A DNA stretch of 64,000 nucleotides from DATMER01 sp035556715 (lineage in GTDB: Bacteria > Acidobacteriota > Thermoanaerobaculia > Multivoradales > UBA5704), in assembly GCA_035556715.1 (NCBI GenBank), contig DATMER010000121.1:17561-81560 (forward strand), written 5' to 3'. The notes below the pieces were generated by a model. That model saw nothing but the letters and a program-made list of their open reading frames with translations. It searched no databases and was not told where the DNA came from. Both the position numbers and the translations under genes were made by a program. This document shows, in pieces, positions 25,592 to 32,708 of this stretch (the first letter of the stretch is position 1; every line of letters starts with the position of its first letter).

Positions 25592-25621
25592 GCACCACCT
25601 ACACTCTATTAGGACACGACC
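25592..25621 (-). repeat. Right terminal inverted repeat of the transposon
   Basis: This is the reverse complement of the left end at 26 of 30 positions. The 8 bp outside it (25622-25629, CCCTCGGG) equal the 8 bp before the left end. Confidence 0.9.
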
Positions 25622-25629
25622 CCCTCGGG

Positions 25630-25698
25630 GGCTTGTGACTCGCCCTCGGGGGCGAGAGGCAAGTCCCCGAGGGCGAGACGCTCCGATTCGATGTAGGG
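25630..25698. repeat. 21-bp tandem array 1, right part
   Basis: The array resumes after the target duplication. The first six bases (GGCTTG) complete the unit cut at 21600. Units follow at 25636 (TGACTCGCCCTCGGGGGCGA plus G), 25657 and 25678, the last two increasingly degenerate. Confidence 0.8.
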
Positions 25699-25748
25699 GA
25701 GCCCCCTCCCGGGTGGGCGGAAGCTTCGATGCGGTTCCTGTCTCGGCG

Positions 25749-25796
25749 GGGGCTCCCTCTCCCGCGCAGCGGGGGAGGGCCGGGGAGGGGGTTTTC
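25749..25796. repeat. REP-like dispersed hairpin repeat
   Basis: GGGGGCTCCCTCTCCCGCG, a short loop and GCGGGGGAGGG, then GGGGAGGGGG and a T-run. It is nearly identical to 63666-63713, and relatives occur at 58757, 32708 and 62511. It lies between two 21-bp arrays of different sequence. Confidence 0.75.
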
Positions 25797-25808
25797 GGCT
25801 CTACGCAC

Positions 25809-25976
25809 GAGGCACGGGCATCGGTCCCCCGGGTAGAGGGCTCTACCCGTTGGGTAGCTGCCTCCACGGACAAGGTAGACAGGTCTATCCACGGGGTAGA
25901 AGGGTCTCCCCGCTGGGTAGAGGGCCGTACCCATCAGGGAGAGGCCTCTCCCCATTGGGTGGTACTGGCTCATTTT
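25809..25976. repeat. 21-bp tandem array 2 (palindromic units)
   Basis: There are eight units of 21 bp starting at 25809, with clear ones from 25830: 25830, 25851, 25872, 25893, 25914, 25935 and 25956. The best unit is a perfect dyad, GGGTAGAGGGCTCTACCC. Others are variants such as AGGTAGACAGGTCTATCC and AGGGAGAGGCCTCTCCCC. Confidence 0.85.
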
Positions 25977-26072
25977 GACCCGGCCGCGAAAGCCCCTCCC
26001 GTGCTTCTCGGTTCAAACCGGCGGATAATCTTCTAAACTCCTTACCGGTCCTAGCGTTTTTACCTATTCTCG

Positions 26073-26093
26073 GAGACCGTATTTCGCGGTCTC
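26073..26093 (+). promoter_or_regulatory. Leader hairpin before the secreted-protein gene
   Basis: GAGACCG and CGGTCTC form a 7-bp stem around TATTTCG, followed by TCTTATTC, 27 bp before the ATG. It could be a weak terminator for upstream transcription or a 5'-UTR structure. Confidence 0.4.
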
Positions 26094-26119
26094 TCTTATT
26101 CGAGAGAGGAGCAAAACCC

Positions 26120-26554
26120 ATGAAGAACCCCTCGACCCTGCTGGCCATCTGCCTGATCTTCCTCCTGCCGGCCGTTGTGGGCGCTCAGTCAAACGCCGAG
26201 CCGTCCCTTCATGTCGGCACCGCCCCCTGTCAGGTCTTCAGCGGGAATCTAGCCGCGAATACGACCACCCACCTTGACGTTCGAGGAGTATGCGGCGTTT
26301 ACGATGAGGCGACGGCGGTCGTTTTCGCCGTTCACGTCACCGCGACCGGTACGGGAACCCTCAAGCTTTGGGAGTATGACGGCAATCAACCCTCAGCCAA
26401 CGCGATGAGTTACAACTCTGGAACCAGTAGCTCCTTCGCCGATGTGCGGATCTGCGCTCCTCTCGGGGATTGCTTCAATGACTTTTCCGTGCGCTCGACG
26501 ACTGCGATTACCCTAACGCTCGTCCTTGAGGGCTTCTACGTCCCGCCGGTCTAG
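26120..26554 (+). CDS. Secreted beta-rich protein, hypothetical
   Basis: The protein has 144 aa with RBS GAGAGGAG. MKNPSTLLAICLIFLLPAVV and GAQ form a signal peptide. The mature part is Thr/Ser-rich beta sequence with Cys pairs (APCQVFSGN, RGVCGVYDE, RICAPLGDC). Its layout (P-C-x-V/I-F..., G-x-C-G-x-x, A-x-A-V, ending L-x-G-F/Y) resembles the last about 120 residues of the M4 protease at 52527-55340. It probably forms the same small extracellular domain on its own. Function unknown; cell-surface attachment or carbohydrate contact is possible. Confidence 0.7.
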   Translation: MKNPSTLLAICLIFLLPAVVGAQSNAEPSLHVGTAPCQVFSGNLAANTTTHLDVRGVCGVYDEATAVVFAVHVTATGTGTLKLWEYDGNQPSANAMSYNSGTSSSFADVRICAPLGDCFNDFSVRSTTAITLTLVLEGFYVPPV

Positions 26555-26666
26555 TTTCTCCCGCCAACAGGTCGCCGCCCGGGTTCCCTGCCCGGGCGCC
26601 GCTCTGCTTCATATCCGGCTCCAGAACAAAGAGCGGTACCACGTAGCAGGATTGCGTGGAATCACC

Positions 26667-27089
26667 TTACCCGCGGGTACGGCCGTCATTCCCACCGGTC
26701 GTACCCGAAGCGGTGATCATGACCGTATTGCCTTCCGGATCTTCGACGTAGGCCAGCCGCTCGCCCCAGGGCTGGTCGACCGGCTCCACCAGCACCCGCA
26801 CGCCTTCGGCCCGCAGGCGGGAGAGGACCGCGTCCACATCGGCCACGTAGACGCACAGCTCGAACCCCCGGCCTCCCCTGGGCAGGTGCAGCGGCCTGCC
26901 CTCCAGGCCCGGTGTCGGGTCGTAGGTGCCGATGCCGAGCTCGGCGCTGCCCCACTTGAGGGTCACGAACACCGCCTCGCCCTCCTCCGGAAAGCGGAAC
27001 GATTCCTTCATGCCCAGGAGGTCCCGATAGAAGCGGATGGTGCGGGCGAGGTCCCGCGCGTAGAGGATGGGGAAGAGGTGCTCGGTCAT
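26667..27089 (-). CDS. VOC (glyoxalase/bleomycin resistance-like) protein
   Basis: The protein has 140 aa. Two beta-alpha-beta-beta-beta modules are visible: FPILYARDLARTIRFYRDLLG and, in the second, GRGFELCVYVADVDAVLSRL, closing with DPEGNTVMI. These are the usual VOC blocks. Such proteins bind a metal and act as dioxygenases, isomerases or antibiotic-binding proteins; the substrate is not predictable here. It stands alone between the secreted-protein gene and the Cys-rich protein gene. Confidence 0.88.
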   Translation of the reverse strand: MTEHLFPILYARDLARTIRFYRDLLGMKESFRFPEEGEAVFVTLKWGSAELGIGTYDPTPGLEGRPLHLPRGGRGFELCVYVADVDAVLSRLRAEGVRVLVEPVDQPWGERLAYVEDPEGNTVMITASGTTGGNDGRTRG

Positions 27090-27145
27090 AGGAGGCCGCC
27101 CGGCGTCCTCATTCTACCAACAGAGGACCTTTGCCGGCGGGAGGT

Positions 27146-27613
27146 TCAACCTGCCGGTGGCGGCATGGCAGCCGCGGGTGAAATGGGGCGATCCGCGGGT
27201 CCAACCGCGTGGTCGGCCATCTCTTCCTCCACGGCCATCAGGTCCGTGATCACCAGGGGGCAGACGGCGCAGGCCGCGTCTCCGGCCTGCTGGTGCCAGC
27301 GGCACTGCGGCCGGATGGCGCAGCTCGGCGCGGCGGTCTCGGCGAAGGGGGCGAGGTGAGCGCGGACCTCGTCGAGCGCGGCGCAGTGCTGCCCCTGCCA
27401 GTGGAGGCAGGCGGACTCCGCGCACGGGGAGCTGTAGCGGAAGCGGACGTTCGAGGAGGGGGCGGAGAGAAGGGCGAGCTGCGAGAACTCTTCGTCCACC
27501 CGGACGCCCGCAGGGAGAAAGGCTATCCGTCCGCTCGGCTGGACAACACCGAGCAGATCGGCACCCGGCTCGCACCGGGCGGCAGGACACAGGGGTATTT
27601 CCCTATTCAGCAT
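27146..27613 (-). CDS. Cys-rich hypothetical protein
   Basis: The protein has 155 aa. It contains about ten Cys in pairs: PLCPAARC, SPCAESACLHWQGQHC and PSCAIRPQCRWHQQAGDAAC then AVCPLVITD. The final block resembles Cys clusters I remember from hypothetical proteins of cyanobacteria and Acidobacteria, possibly metal or Fe-S binding. The RBS is weak and the opposite strand is also open, but the ordered Cys pattern supports this strand. Function unknown. Confidence 0.6.
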   Translation of the reverse strand: MLNREIPLCPAARCEPGADLLGVVQPSGRIAFLPAGVRVDEEFSQLALLSAPSSNVRFRYSSPCAESACLHWQGQHCAALDEVRAHLAPFAETAAPSCAIRPQCRWHQQAGDAACAVCPLVITDLMAVEEEMADHAVGPADRPISPAAAMPPPAG

Positions 27614-27695
27614 CAGACACGAAAACAGATGAAAAGCAGCAGCCCTCCGAGGCTCTCTATCTATAAGTTGCCGCTAGGGGGGTCTTCTTTGACAA

Positions 27696-28823
27696 CTATC
27701 CTGAAATTCGTCTCGCGGCGAGGAGGACGTTGGCGTAGGGGGTGCCCATGCCCATGGGCTCGACGTCCACGGCGAAGCCCGCGGATTCCAGCAGCCGGCG
27801 CCATTCCGCGGCGCTGCGGTAGTGGAAACGCTGCCGCCAGTGCCGGCGGGCCAGGGCGCAGGCCCGCTCCTGGACGCGGGTGGCCGTGAACCGCCAGCCG
27901 GCCGCGGCGTCGGCGTCGCGGATGAGGAGGAGGCCCCCGGGCTCGAGCGCTCCGGCCACGCGGGCAATCAGCTCTTCCTGGGCCGGCGCCGGCAGGTAGT
28001 GGAGGACGTCCAGGAGGAGGACGGCGCGGGCGGGAGGCAGTTGGGCGTCTTGGAGATCGCCGACCACGATGGTGGCTTCTGGGCCGAGGGCCTGCCGGGC
28101 GGCTGTGGCTGCCTTCAGGCCGGTCTCGATCCCGTACAGCTCCATGGCGGTCGGAGGAGCCCAGCCTTCGGGATAAACCCCGCGGGCGAGGCGCTCCCGG
28201 GCGGTGACCAGGAGCGCGAGCAGGATGCCCCGGCCGCAGCCCAGGTCGAGGAGCCTCCCCTCCGGGGGCAGGAGGCCGCGCCGGAGGAGCTGGAGGTAGA
28301 CCGGGTCGTGGCGCAGCTTGCCGCGGGCGAACTCCCAATGGAACATGCCGCTCTCCAGGTAGCGGTACGCGGTCTCCTCGATCAGGTCGTGGATGGCGGG
28401 CTCCCTGCGGCGGGCGCGGGCCGCGCGCCAGGTGAGCAGAGCCAGGGGGATGGCCAGGGCCACGCCCACGACGAGGCTGCCAACCAGGAGGTCGACTCCG
28501 AACTGCCAGGGATCGAGCTGGCGCAGCTCCGCGGGGCGGATCGGCAGCCGGCCGCCGCCGCGCAGCCAGCGGCCGACCTGGATCTCCCCGAAGACCAAGA
28601 GCGGCCAGAGCCCGGGCAGGCTGACGTGGGCGGCCAGGTAGGTGAGGCCGCGGTTGAGGCGCAGGAGGCGGGCCAGCACCACGCAGAGGGCCAGGTGGAG
28701 GCCGTAGAACGGGGAGCAGCCGATGAGCACGCCCAGCGCGACCGCCCCGGCCTGGCGCCCGGGCGTGTCCCCCTCGGTGCGCAGGCGGTAGAGCAGCTCC
28801 CGAAGACGGCGGGCGTGGGTCAT
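27696..28823 (-). CDS. DUF2062-methyltransferase fusion protein
   Basis: The protein has 375 aa. Residues about 15-150 are a DUF2062 membrane domain (VALGVLIGCSPFYGLHLALC and YLAAHVSLPGLWPLLVFGE). After a linker, residues about 195-370 form a class I SAM-dependent methyltransferase (RLLDLGCGRGILLALLV, motif I; VLLLDVLHYLPAPAQEELI). DUF2062 proteins often occur with polysaccharide or lipid enzymes. It is last in a minus-strand run with the deacetylase and AMP-ligase genes (ATG next to TAG). Membrane tethering suggests it methylates a lipid-linked or polyene-type substrate. Confidence 0.85.
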   Translation of the reverse strand: MTHARRLRELLYRLRTEGDTPGRQAGAVALGVLIGCSPFYGLHLALCVVLARLLRLNRGLTYLAAHVSLPGLWPLLVFGEIQVGRWLRGGGRLPIRPAELRQLDPWQFGVDLLVGSLVVGVALAIPLALLTWRAARARRREPAIHDLIEETAYRYLESGMFHWEFARGKLRHDPVYLQLLRRGLLPPEGRLLDLGCGRGILLALLVTARERLARGVYPEGWAPPTAMELYGIETGLKAATAARQALGPEATIVVGDLQDAQLPPARAVLLLDVLHYLPAPAQEELIARVAGALEPGGLLLIRDADAAAGWRFTATRVQERACALARRHWRQRFHYRSAAEWRRLLESAGFAVDVEPMGMGTPYANVLLAARRISG

Positions 28824-29606
28824 CTACTCAAGAGGGACCGCCTTCAGGCCCCGGGAGGACAGCTCTTCCAGCAGGCGGGGGAGGACCTCCAGGACGACCG
28901 GGTTGCCCCCGCCCGTGACCGCGGAGCCGTCGTGGAGGAGGAGGACGTCCCCCGCGGCCACGCCGTCGAGGAGGCGGCGGAGGATCTGCCGGGGCTCTCT
29001 CTCGACCGTGTCGTAGCCGCGCCGGGTCCAGGAGGCGAGGGTCAGGCCGGCGTGGAAGAGCTCCCGCTCCGTGAGCGGGTTGCGGAAGCCGGCCGGTGCC
29101 CTGAAGAGAGCCGGGGCGTGGCCGGCCGCGTTTCCGATCGCCTCCTGGGTGCGGAGAATCTCCCGCCTCTGGGCCGCCGGCAGGTAGCAGGCGAAGCCGT
29201 TGGGGTGGGACCAGGTGTGGTTCTCGATCCGGTGGCCCCGGCGGACGATCTCGGCGGCGAGGTCGGGGCGGGCCTCCACCCTGCGGCCGATGCAGAAGAA
29301 GGTGGAATGAACCCCGGCGGCATCCAGAAGGTCGAGCACCCGGGGGGTGACCTCGGGGTCCGGCCCGTCGTCGAAGGTGAGGGCGACCTCCCCGCGGCGG
29401 GCCGCGGCCTCGGACAGGCGGCTCCGGTTGGGGCCGAAGAGCCGGCTCTGCGGCCAGAGGCTGACCGAGGCCAGCACCACGTGGTTGGCGAACAAGATCC
29501 CGGCCGCGGCCAGCCAGTGGCGGGGGGCCAGGGCGAGCGCCGCGGCCCCGGCGGCGTGGAGCGCGGCCGAGCTGAGCAGGAGCGGGGTCGGACGGTACGG
29601 TCTCAC
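28824..29606 (-). CDS. Polysaccharide deacetylase (NodB/CE4) membrane protein
   Basis: The protein has 260 aa from a GTG at 29606 overlapping the ligase stop (GTGA). The N-terminal about 55 residues form two membrane segments. The NodB domain follows: VALTFDDGPDPEVTPR (catalytic Asp pair), HRIENHTWSHPN (H-x3-H zinc site), FRAPAGFRNP and LLLHDG. CE4 enzymes deacetylate N-acetyl sugars in peptidoglycan or exopolysaccharides. Here the linkage to an AMP-ligase and a polyene-type cluster suggests processing of a glycosylated lipid, but this is inference. Confidence 0.9.
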   Translation of the reverse strand: MRPYRPTPLLLSSAALHAAGAAALALAPRHWLAAAGILFANHVVLASVSLWPQSRLFGPNRSRLSEAAARRGEVALTFDDGPDPEVTPRVLDLLDAAGVHSTFFCIGRRVEARPDLAAEIVRRGHRIENHTWSHPNGFACYLPAAQRREILRTQEAIGNAAGHAPALFRAPAGFRNPLTERELFHAGLTLASWTRRGYDTVEREPRQILRRLLDGVAAGDVLLLHDGSAVTGGGNPVVLEVLPRLLEELSSRGLKAVPLE

Positions 29607-31012
29607 TCCGGTCCCCGGATCGCCATCAGCTCCCGCCGGTCCAGCTTGCCGCGGGAGGTGCGGGGGAGCTCGGGCACCAGCACTACGCTGCGCGGCACCT
29701 TGTGCGCCGACAGCCGCGGGCGGCACCAGGCCACGACCTCCTCGGCCGTCAGGATGCCCGGCGGGCAGGCGACCACGGCGCGCAGCACCTCGCCGGAGCG
29801 GTCGGGCAGGGGAATGCCGAGCACGGCGACCTCTTGTACGCCCGGGAGCTGGGCGAGGACCGCCTCGACCTCCCGCGGGTTGACCTTCTTCCCCTTGATG
29901 TTGACCAGGTCGTCCACCCGGCCGCGGAGGACAAGCTCGCCTCCTTCCCAAACCGCAAGATCGCCGGCCATGAAATGGCCTGCCGCGAGTCTGCAGTCCC
30001 CCTCGGGCACGTATCCGGCGGCCACGGCCGGCGAATGGACCGTGATGATCCCCCCTTCCTCTTCCTCCTTGCCCGGAGAAGGCTCCAGGACGATCCGGAC
30101 CCCCTCGACCGGGGTGCCGACCGTGCCCCGCTCTCCAGCGGTGCCCTCGCGGTCGTAGCAGATCCCGCCGCACTCGCTGGCGCCGTAGAAGACGTGGACC
30201 GGCAGGCCGAAGGTCTCCCGGAAGCGGCAGGCCGTGGCCGGGCTCAGGGGGGCGCCGGCGGTCAGCACCAGGCGGAGCGGCTCGGGCCAGGAGGGCCGGT
30301 CGCCGAGCCGGAGCAGCGCGTCGAGCACGGCGGGCACGGTGGGGAAGACCGTGGCGCCGGTCCGCGCCGCCGCTACCAGGGGGTCGAAGACGCCGCCCTC
30401 CTCGGGGAGGACGAGCAGGGTGCCGCGCATCAGGGCCGGCATGGCGAGGCTGGACAGGCCGTAGGAGTGGGAGAGCGGAATGGTGGCGAGGAGCCGGTCG
30501 TCGTCCCGCAGGCCCATGGTGACGGCCAGGGCGGCGTCGTCGGCCACCAGGGCCTCGGCCGGGGTGGCGATCCCCCGGGGCGTGCCGGTCGAGCCCGAGG
30601 TGAGCTTGACCACGGCGATCCCCGGAAGAGGACGGCCTTCGGATTCGGAGAGGGTGAGGCTCCAGTCCCCAGGACCTTGAGGCCAGCCCGCGCGGCAGCG
30701 GAGCAGGGCCGAGGCTTCCAGGGCCTGGACGATGCGCAGGCCCTCGGCTTCGGGGGTCTGCGCATCCAGGAGCAGGGCGGCCAGCCCGGCGCGGCGCAGG
30801 GCCAGGAGGGAGGCGAGCAGGCCCGGCCCGTTCGGCGCCGCCAGGCCCACGACGGACTCTGGCGGCAGATCTCCCAGGACCCGCCCCGCGGCGCGGGCGA
30901 GGGCGTCCACGTCTCCACGGGTGGCGCGCCGGTCCGGCGAGGCCACCAGGGGCGCGAGGGGGTCGCGCCGGACGAGGGCCTCGAACGAGCGGAGGATGGG
31001 GTCGTGAGTCAT
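29603..31012 (-). CDS. AMP-dependent acyl/aryl-ACP ligase
   Basis: The protein has 469 aa. Adenylation motifs are VVKLTSGSTGTPRG (P-loop), YGASECGGICYDREG, DLVNIKGKKVNPREVE (hinge) and the C-terminal Lys in SRGKLDRREL. In aryl-polyene and xanthomonadin clusters a comparable ligase loads an aryl acid onto an ACP. At 469 aa it is shorter than typical CoA ligases, as is usual for such stand-alone enzymes. It is divergent from the ACP gene, with the shared 156-bp region 31013-31168 as promoter region. Confidence 0.88.
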   Translation of the reverse strand: MTHDPILRSFEALVRRDPLAPLVASPDRRATRGDVDALARAAGRVLGDLPPESVVGLAAPNGPGLLASLLALRRAGLAALLLDAQTPEAEGLRIVQALEASALLRCRAGWPQGPGDWSLTLSESEGRPLPGIAVVKLTSGSTGTPRGIATPAEALVADDAALAVTMGLRDDDRLLATIPLSHSYGLSSLAMPALMRGTLLVLPEEGGVFDPLVAAARTGATVFPTVPAVLDALLRLGDRPSWPEPLRLVLTAGAPLSPATACRFRETFGLPVHVFYGASECGGICYDREGTAGERGTVGTPVEGVRIVLEPSPGKEEEEGGIITVHSPAVAAGYVPEGDCRLAAGHFMAGDLAVWEGGELVLRGRVDDLVNIKGKKVNPREVEAVLAQLPGVQEVAVLGIPLPDRSGEVLRAVVACPPGILTAEEVVAWCRPRLSAHKVPRSVVLVPELPRTSRGKLDRRELMAIRGPE

Positions 31013-31168
31013 GCTCTGTGGAATCGCGCCGGGCCGCCGGATGTTGAGGCGGAAGGGGATGATAGTATCGTCGGATAACGGAAGACAGGGTAGGGTGCCC
31101 GCTCAGCTCCGTGGCGCCCGCCCGGTCCGGAGAGATCGAGGGCAGAGAGGTCAGAGGTTCTTGCAACT

Positions 31169-31429
31169 ATGTCTGAAGCACCCGCGGTCCCGAGCAGGAT
31201 CAAGCGTCTGATCGTCGAGAGCCTCCACCTCGAGGGCATGAAGCCCGAGATGATCGAGGACGAGGCGCCTCTTTTCGGAGAGGGCCTCGGGCTCGATTCC
31301 GTGGACGCTCTCGAGCTGGTCGTGGCCCTCGAGAAGGAGTTCGGGATCAAGATCAAGAGCCAGGAGCTCGGGCGCGAGGTCTTCTCCTCGGTCTCGACTC
31401 TGTCCGAGTTCATCGAAACGCGGACCTGA
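31169..31429 (+). CDS. Acyl carrier protein
   Basis: The protein has 86 aa. FGEGLGLDSVDALELVVALE contains the phosphopantetheine Ser44 in the D-S-x-D/E-x-L-E-L context. The acidic four-helix layout fits an ACP of type II synthases. It opens the plus-strand operon, followed by the ketosynthase gene after 22 nt. It would carry the growing chain. The window has no second ACP, although aryl-polyene clusters often encode two. Confidence 0.93.
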   Translation: MSEAPAVPSRIKRLIVESLHLEGMKPEMIEDEAPLFGEGLGLDSVDALELVVALEKEFGIKIKSQELGREVFSSVSTLSEFIETRT

Positions 31430-31451
31430 AGGCGGAGCGATCGCCCCCGCA

Positions 31452-32708
31452 ATGAATCACGAGACTGTGAGCCGGCGCGTCGCCGTGAGCGGCGTCGGGG
31501 CCGTCAGCGGTCTGGGCTGGGGAGTGGCCCCTCTCTGGGAGGGGCTGCGCGCCGGCCGCACCGCCATCCGTCCGATCCAGCGCTTCGACCACACGGCCCA
31601 CCGCACCCATCTCGCCGCCGAGGCCGCCGGGCCCGAAGACGCAGGTCTTGCCGCCGACCCGCGCTGGGAGCGGCTGAGCCTCGCCGACCGTTTCGCCGTG
31701 GCCGCGGCAGCCGAGGCCCTGGCCATGGCCGGCCTGGCTCCCCCACTGGCATCGCTGGATGACTTGTGGGCGGGCGTCTGGTTCGGCAGCAGCACGGGCG
31801 GGATGTTCGAGAGCGAGCGCTTCTTCAACGAGTTCCTGCACGGCCGGTGGCGCTCCGCCCGCCTGCGCGACCTCGCCACCCAGCAGGTGAACGTCCCGGG
31901 CGACGCCGTGGCCCGCTGGTTCGGTGTGACCGGGCCGGTGCGGACGGTGTCGTCCGCCTGCTCGTCGGGCGCCCTGGCCCTGGGCGCGGCCCTGGACGCG
32001 GTCCGCTCCGGCGAGGTGGACGTGGCCCTCGCCGGCGGCTCGGACTCCCTCTGCCAGCTCACCTACGCCGGCTTCAACGCCCTGCGCTCCGTGGACGAAG
32101 GCCCCTGCCGCCCGTTCCGCGCCTGCCGGGAGGGGATGTCGTTCGGAGAGGGCGCGGCCGTGCTGGTCCTGGAGCCGCTGGAGCGGGTCCAGGAGAGGGG
32201 AGGGGAGCCCCTGGCCGTGCTCGCCGGGGCCGGCTCCGCCTGCGATGCCCACCACATGACCGCGCCCGACCCGAGCGGCGCCGGTGCCGCCGCGGCCATG
32301 GAGGCGGCCCTCCGGGACGCCGGCCTCTCCGCTGCCCAGATCGACTTCGTGAACGCCCACGGCACCGGCACCCCCTTGAACGACGCGGCCGAGTGGCGCG
32401 CTCTGCAGCGGGTCTTCGGCGAGCGCGCGGGCGAGATCCCGCTGACCGCGACCAAGGCCCTGCTCGGGCACCTGCTCGGCTCGTCCGGCGCCATCGAGGC
32501 GGTGACGACCGTGCTCTGCCTGCGCCACGGCGAGCTGCATCCGGTGCCGGCTTGTGCGGGAGGCCCGGCCGTGGACCCCGAGCTGCCGGTCGCGCTGGTG
32601 CTCGACCGGCCGTTGCCGCTGCCCGACGCGCGGGCCGCGATCTCCACCAGCCTGGCATTCGGTGGTTCCAACGCCGCCCTCGTCTTCTCGCGCTGGATGG
32701 GCACTTGA
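31452..32708 (+). CDS. Beta-ketoacyl-ACP synthase, catalytic (FabF-like)
   Basis: The protein has 418 aa. Active-site Cys170 lies in TVSSACSSGALALG. The two His are in NAHGTGTPLNDAAE and ATKALLGHLLGSSG. GMSFGEGAAVLVLE is also present. It is a complete thiolase-fold condensing enzyme of the FabF or KS-alpha type and adds malonyl units to the ACP-bound chain. Its stop overlaps the TTG of the second ketosynthase-like gene, as expected for a KS/chain-length-factor pair. Confidence 0.93.
   Translation: MNHETVSRRVAVSGVGAVSGLGWGVAPLWEGLRAGRTAIRPIQRFDHTAHRTHLAAEAAGPEDAGLAADPRWERLSLADRFAVAAAAEALAMAGLAPPLASLDDLWAGVWFGSSTGGMFESERFFNEFLHGRWRSARLRDLATQQVNVPGDAVARWFGVTGPVRTVSSACSSGALALGAALDAVRSGEVDVALAGGSDSLCQLTYAGFNALRSVDEGPCRPFRACREGMSFGEGAAVLVLEPLERVQERGGEPLAVLAGAGSACDAHHMTAPDPSGAGAAAAMEAALRDAGLSAAQIDFVNAHGTGTPLNDAAEWRALQRVFGERAGEIPLTATKALLGHLLGSSGAIEAVTTVLCLRHGELHPVPACAGGPAVDPELPVALVLDRPLPLPDARAAISTSLAFGGSNAALVFSRWMGT

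Larger units (their letters stand above)
21601..25621. mobile_element. IS1-like 4.0-kb transposon with passenger genes
   Basis: The ends are inverted repeats. The left end starts GGTAGTGTCCTAACTCAGTG at 21601. The right end, read inward from 25621, starts GGTCGTGTCCTAATAGAGTG, and 26 of the first 30 positions match. CCCTCGGG stands directly outside both ends (21593-21600 and 25622-25629), an 8-bp target duplication as expected for IS1 or IS1595 family elements. Joining 21600 to 25630 restores a perfect 21-bp repeat unit, which confirms the boundaries. Inside are an IS1-like transposase, a ribbon-helix-helix gene, an excisionase-like gene and four hypothetical genes. IS1 elements are normally about 0.8 kb, so this is a transposon carrying passengers. 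Confidence 0.88.

Noticed and set aside
27209..27889. 226-codon plus-strand frame over the Cys-rich gene
   Set aside because: It runs across two minus-strand genes and lacks any ordered pattern; the minus-strand Cys pairs are more convincing.
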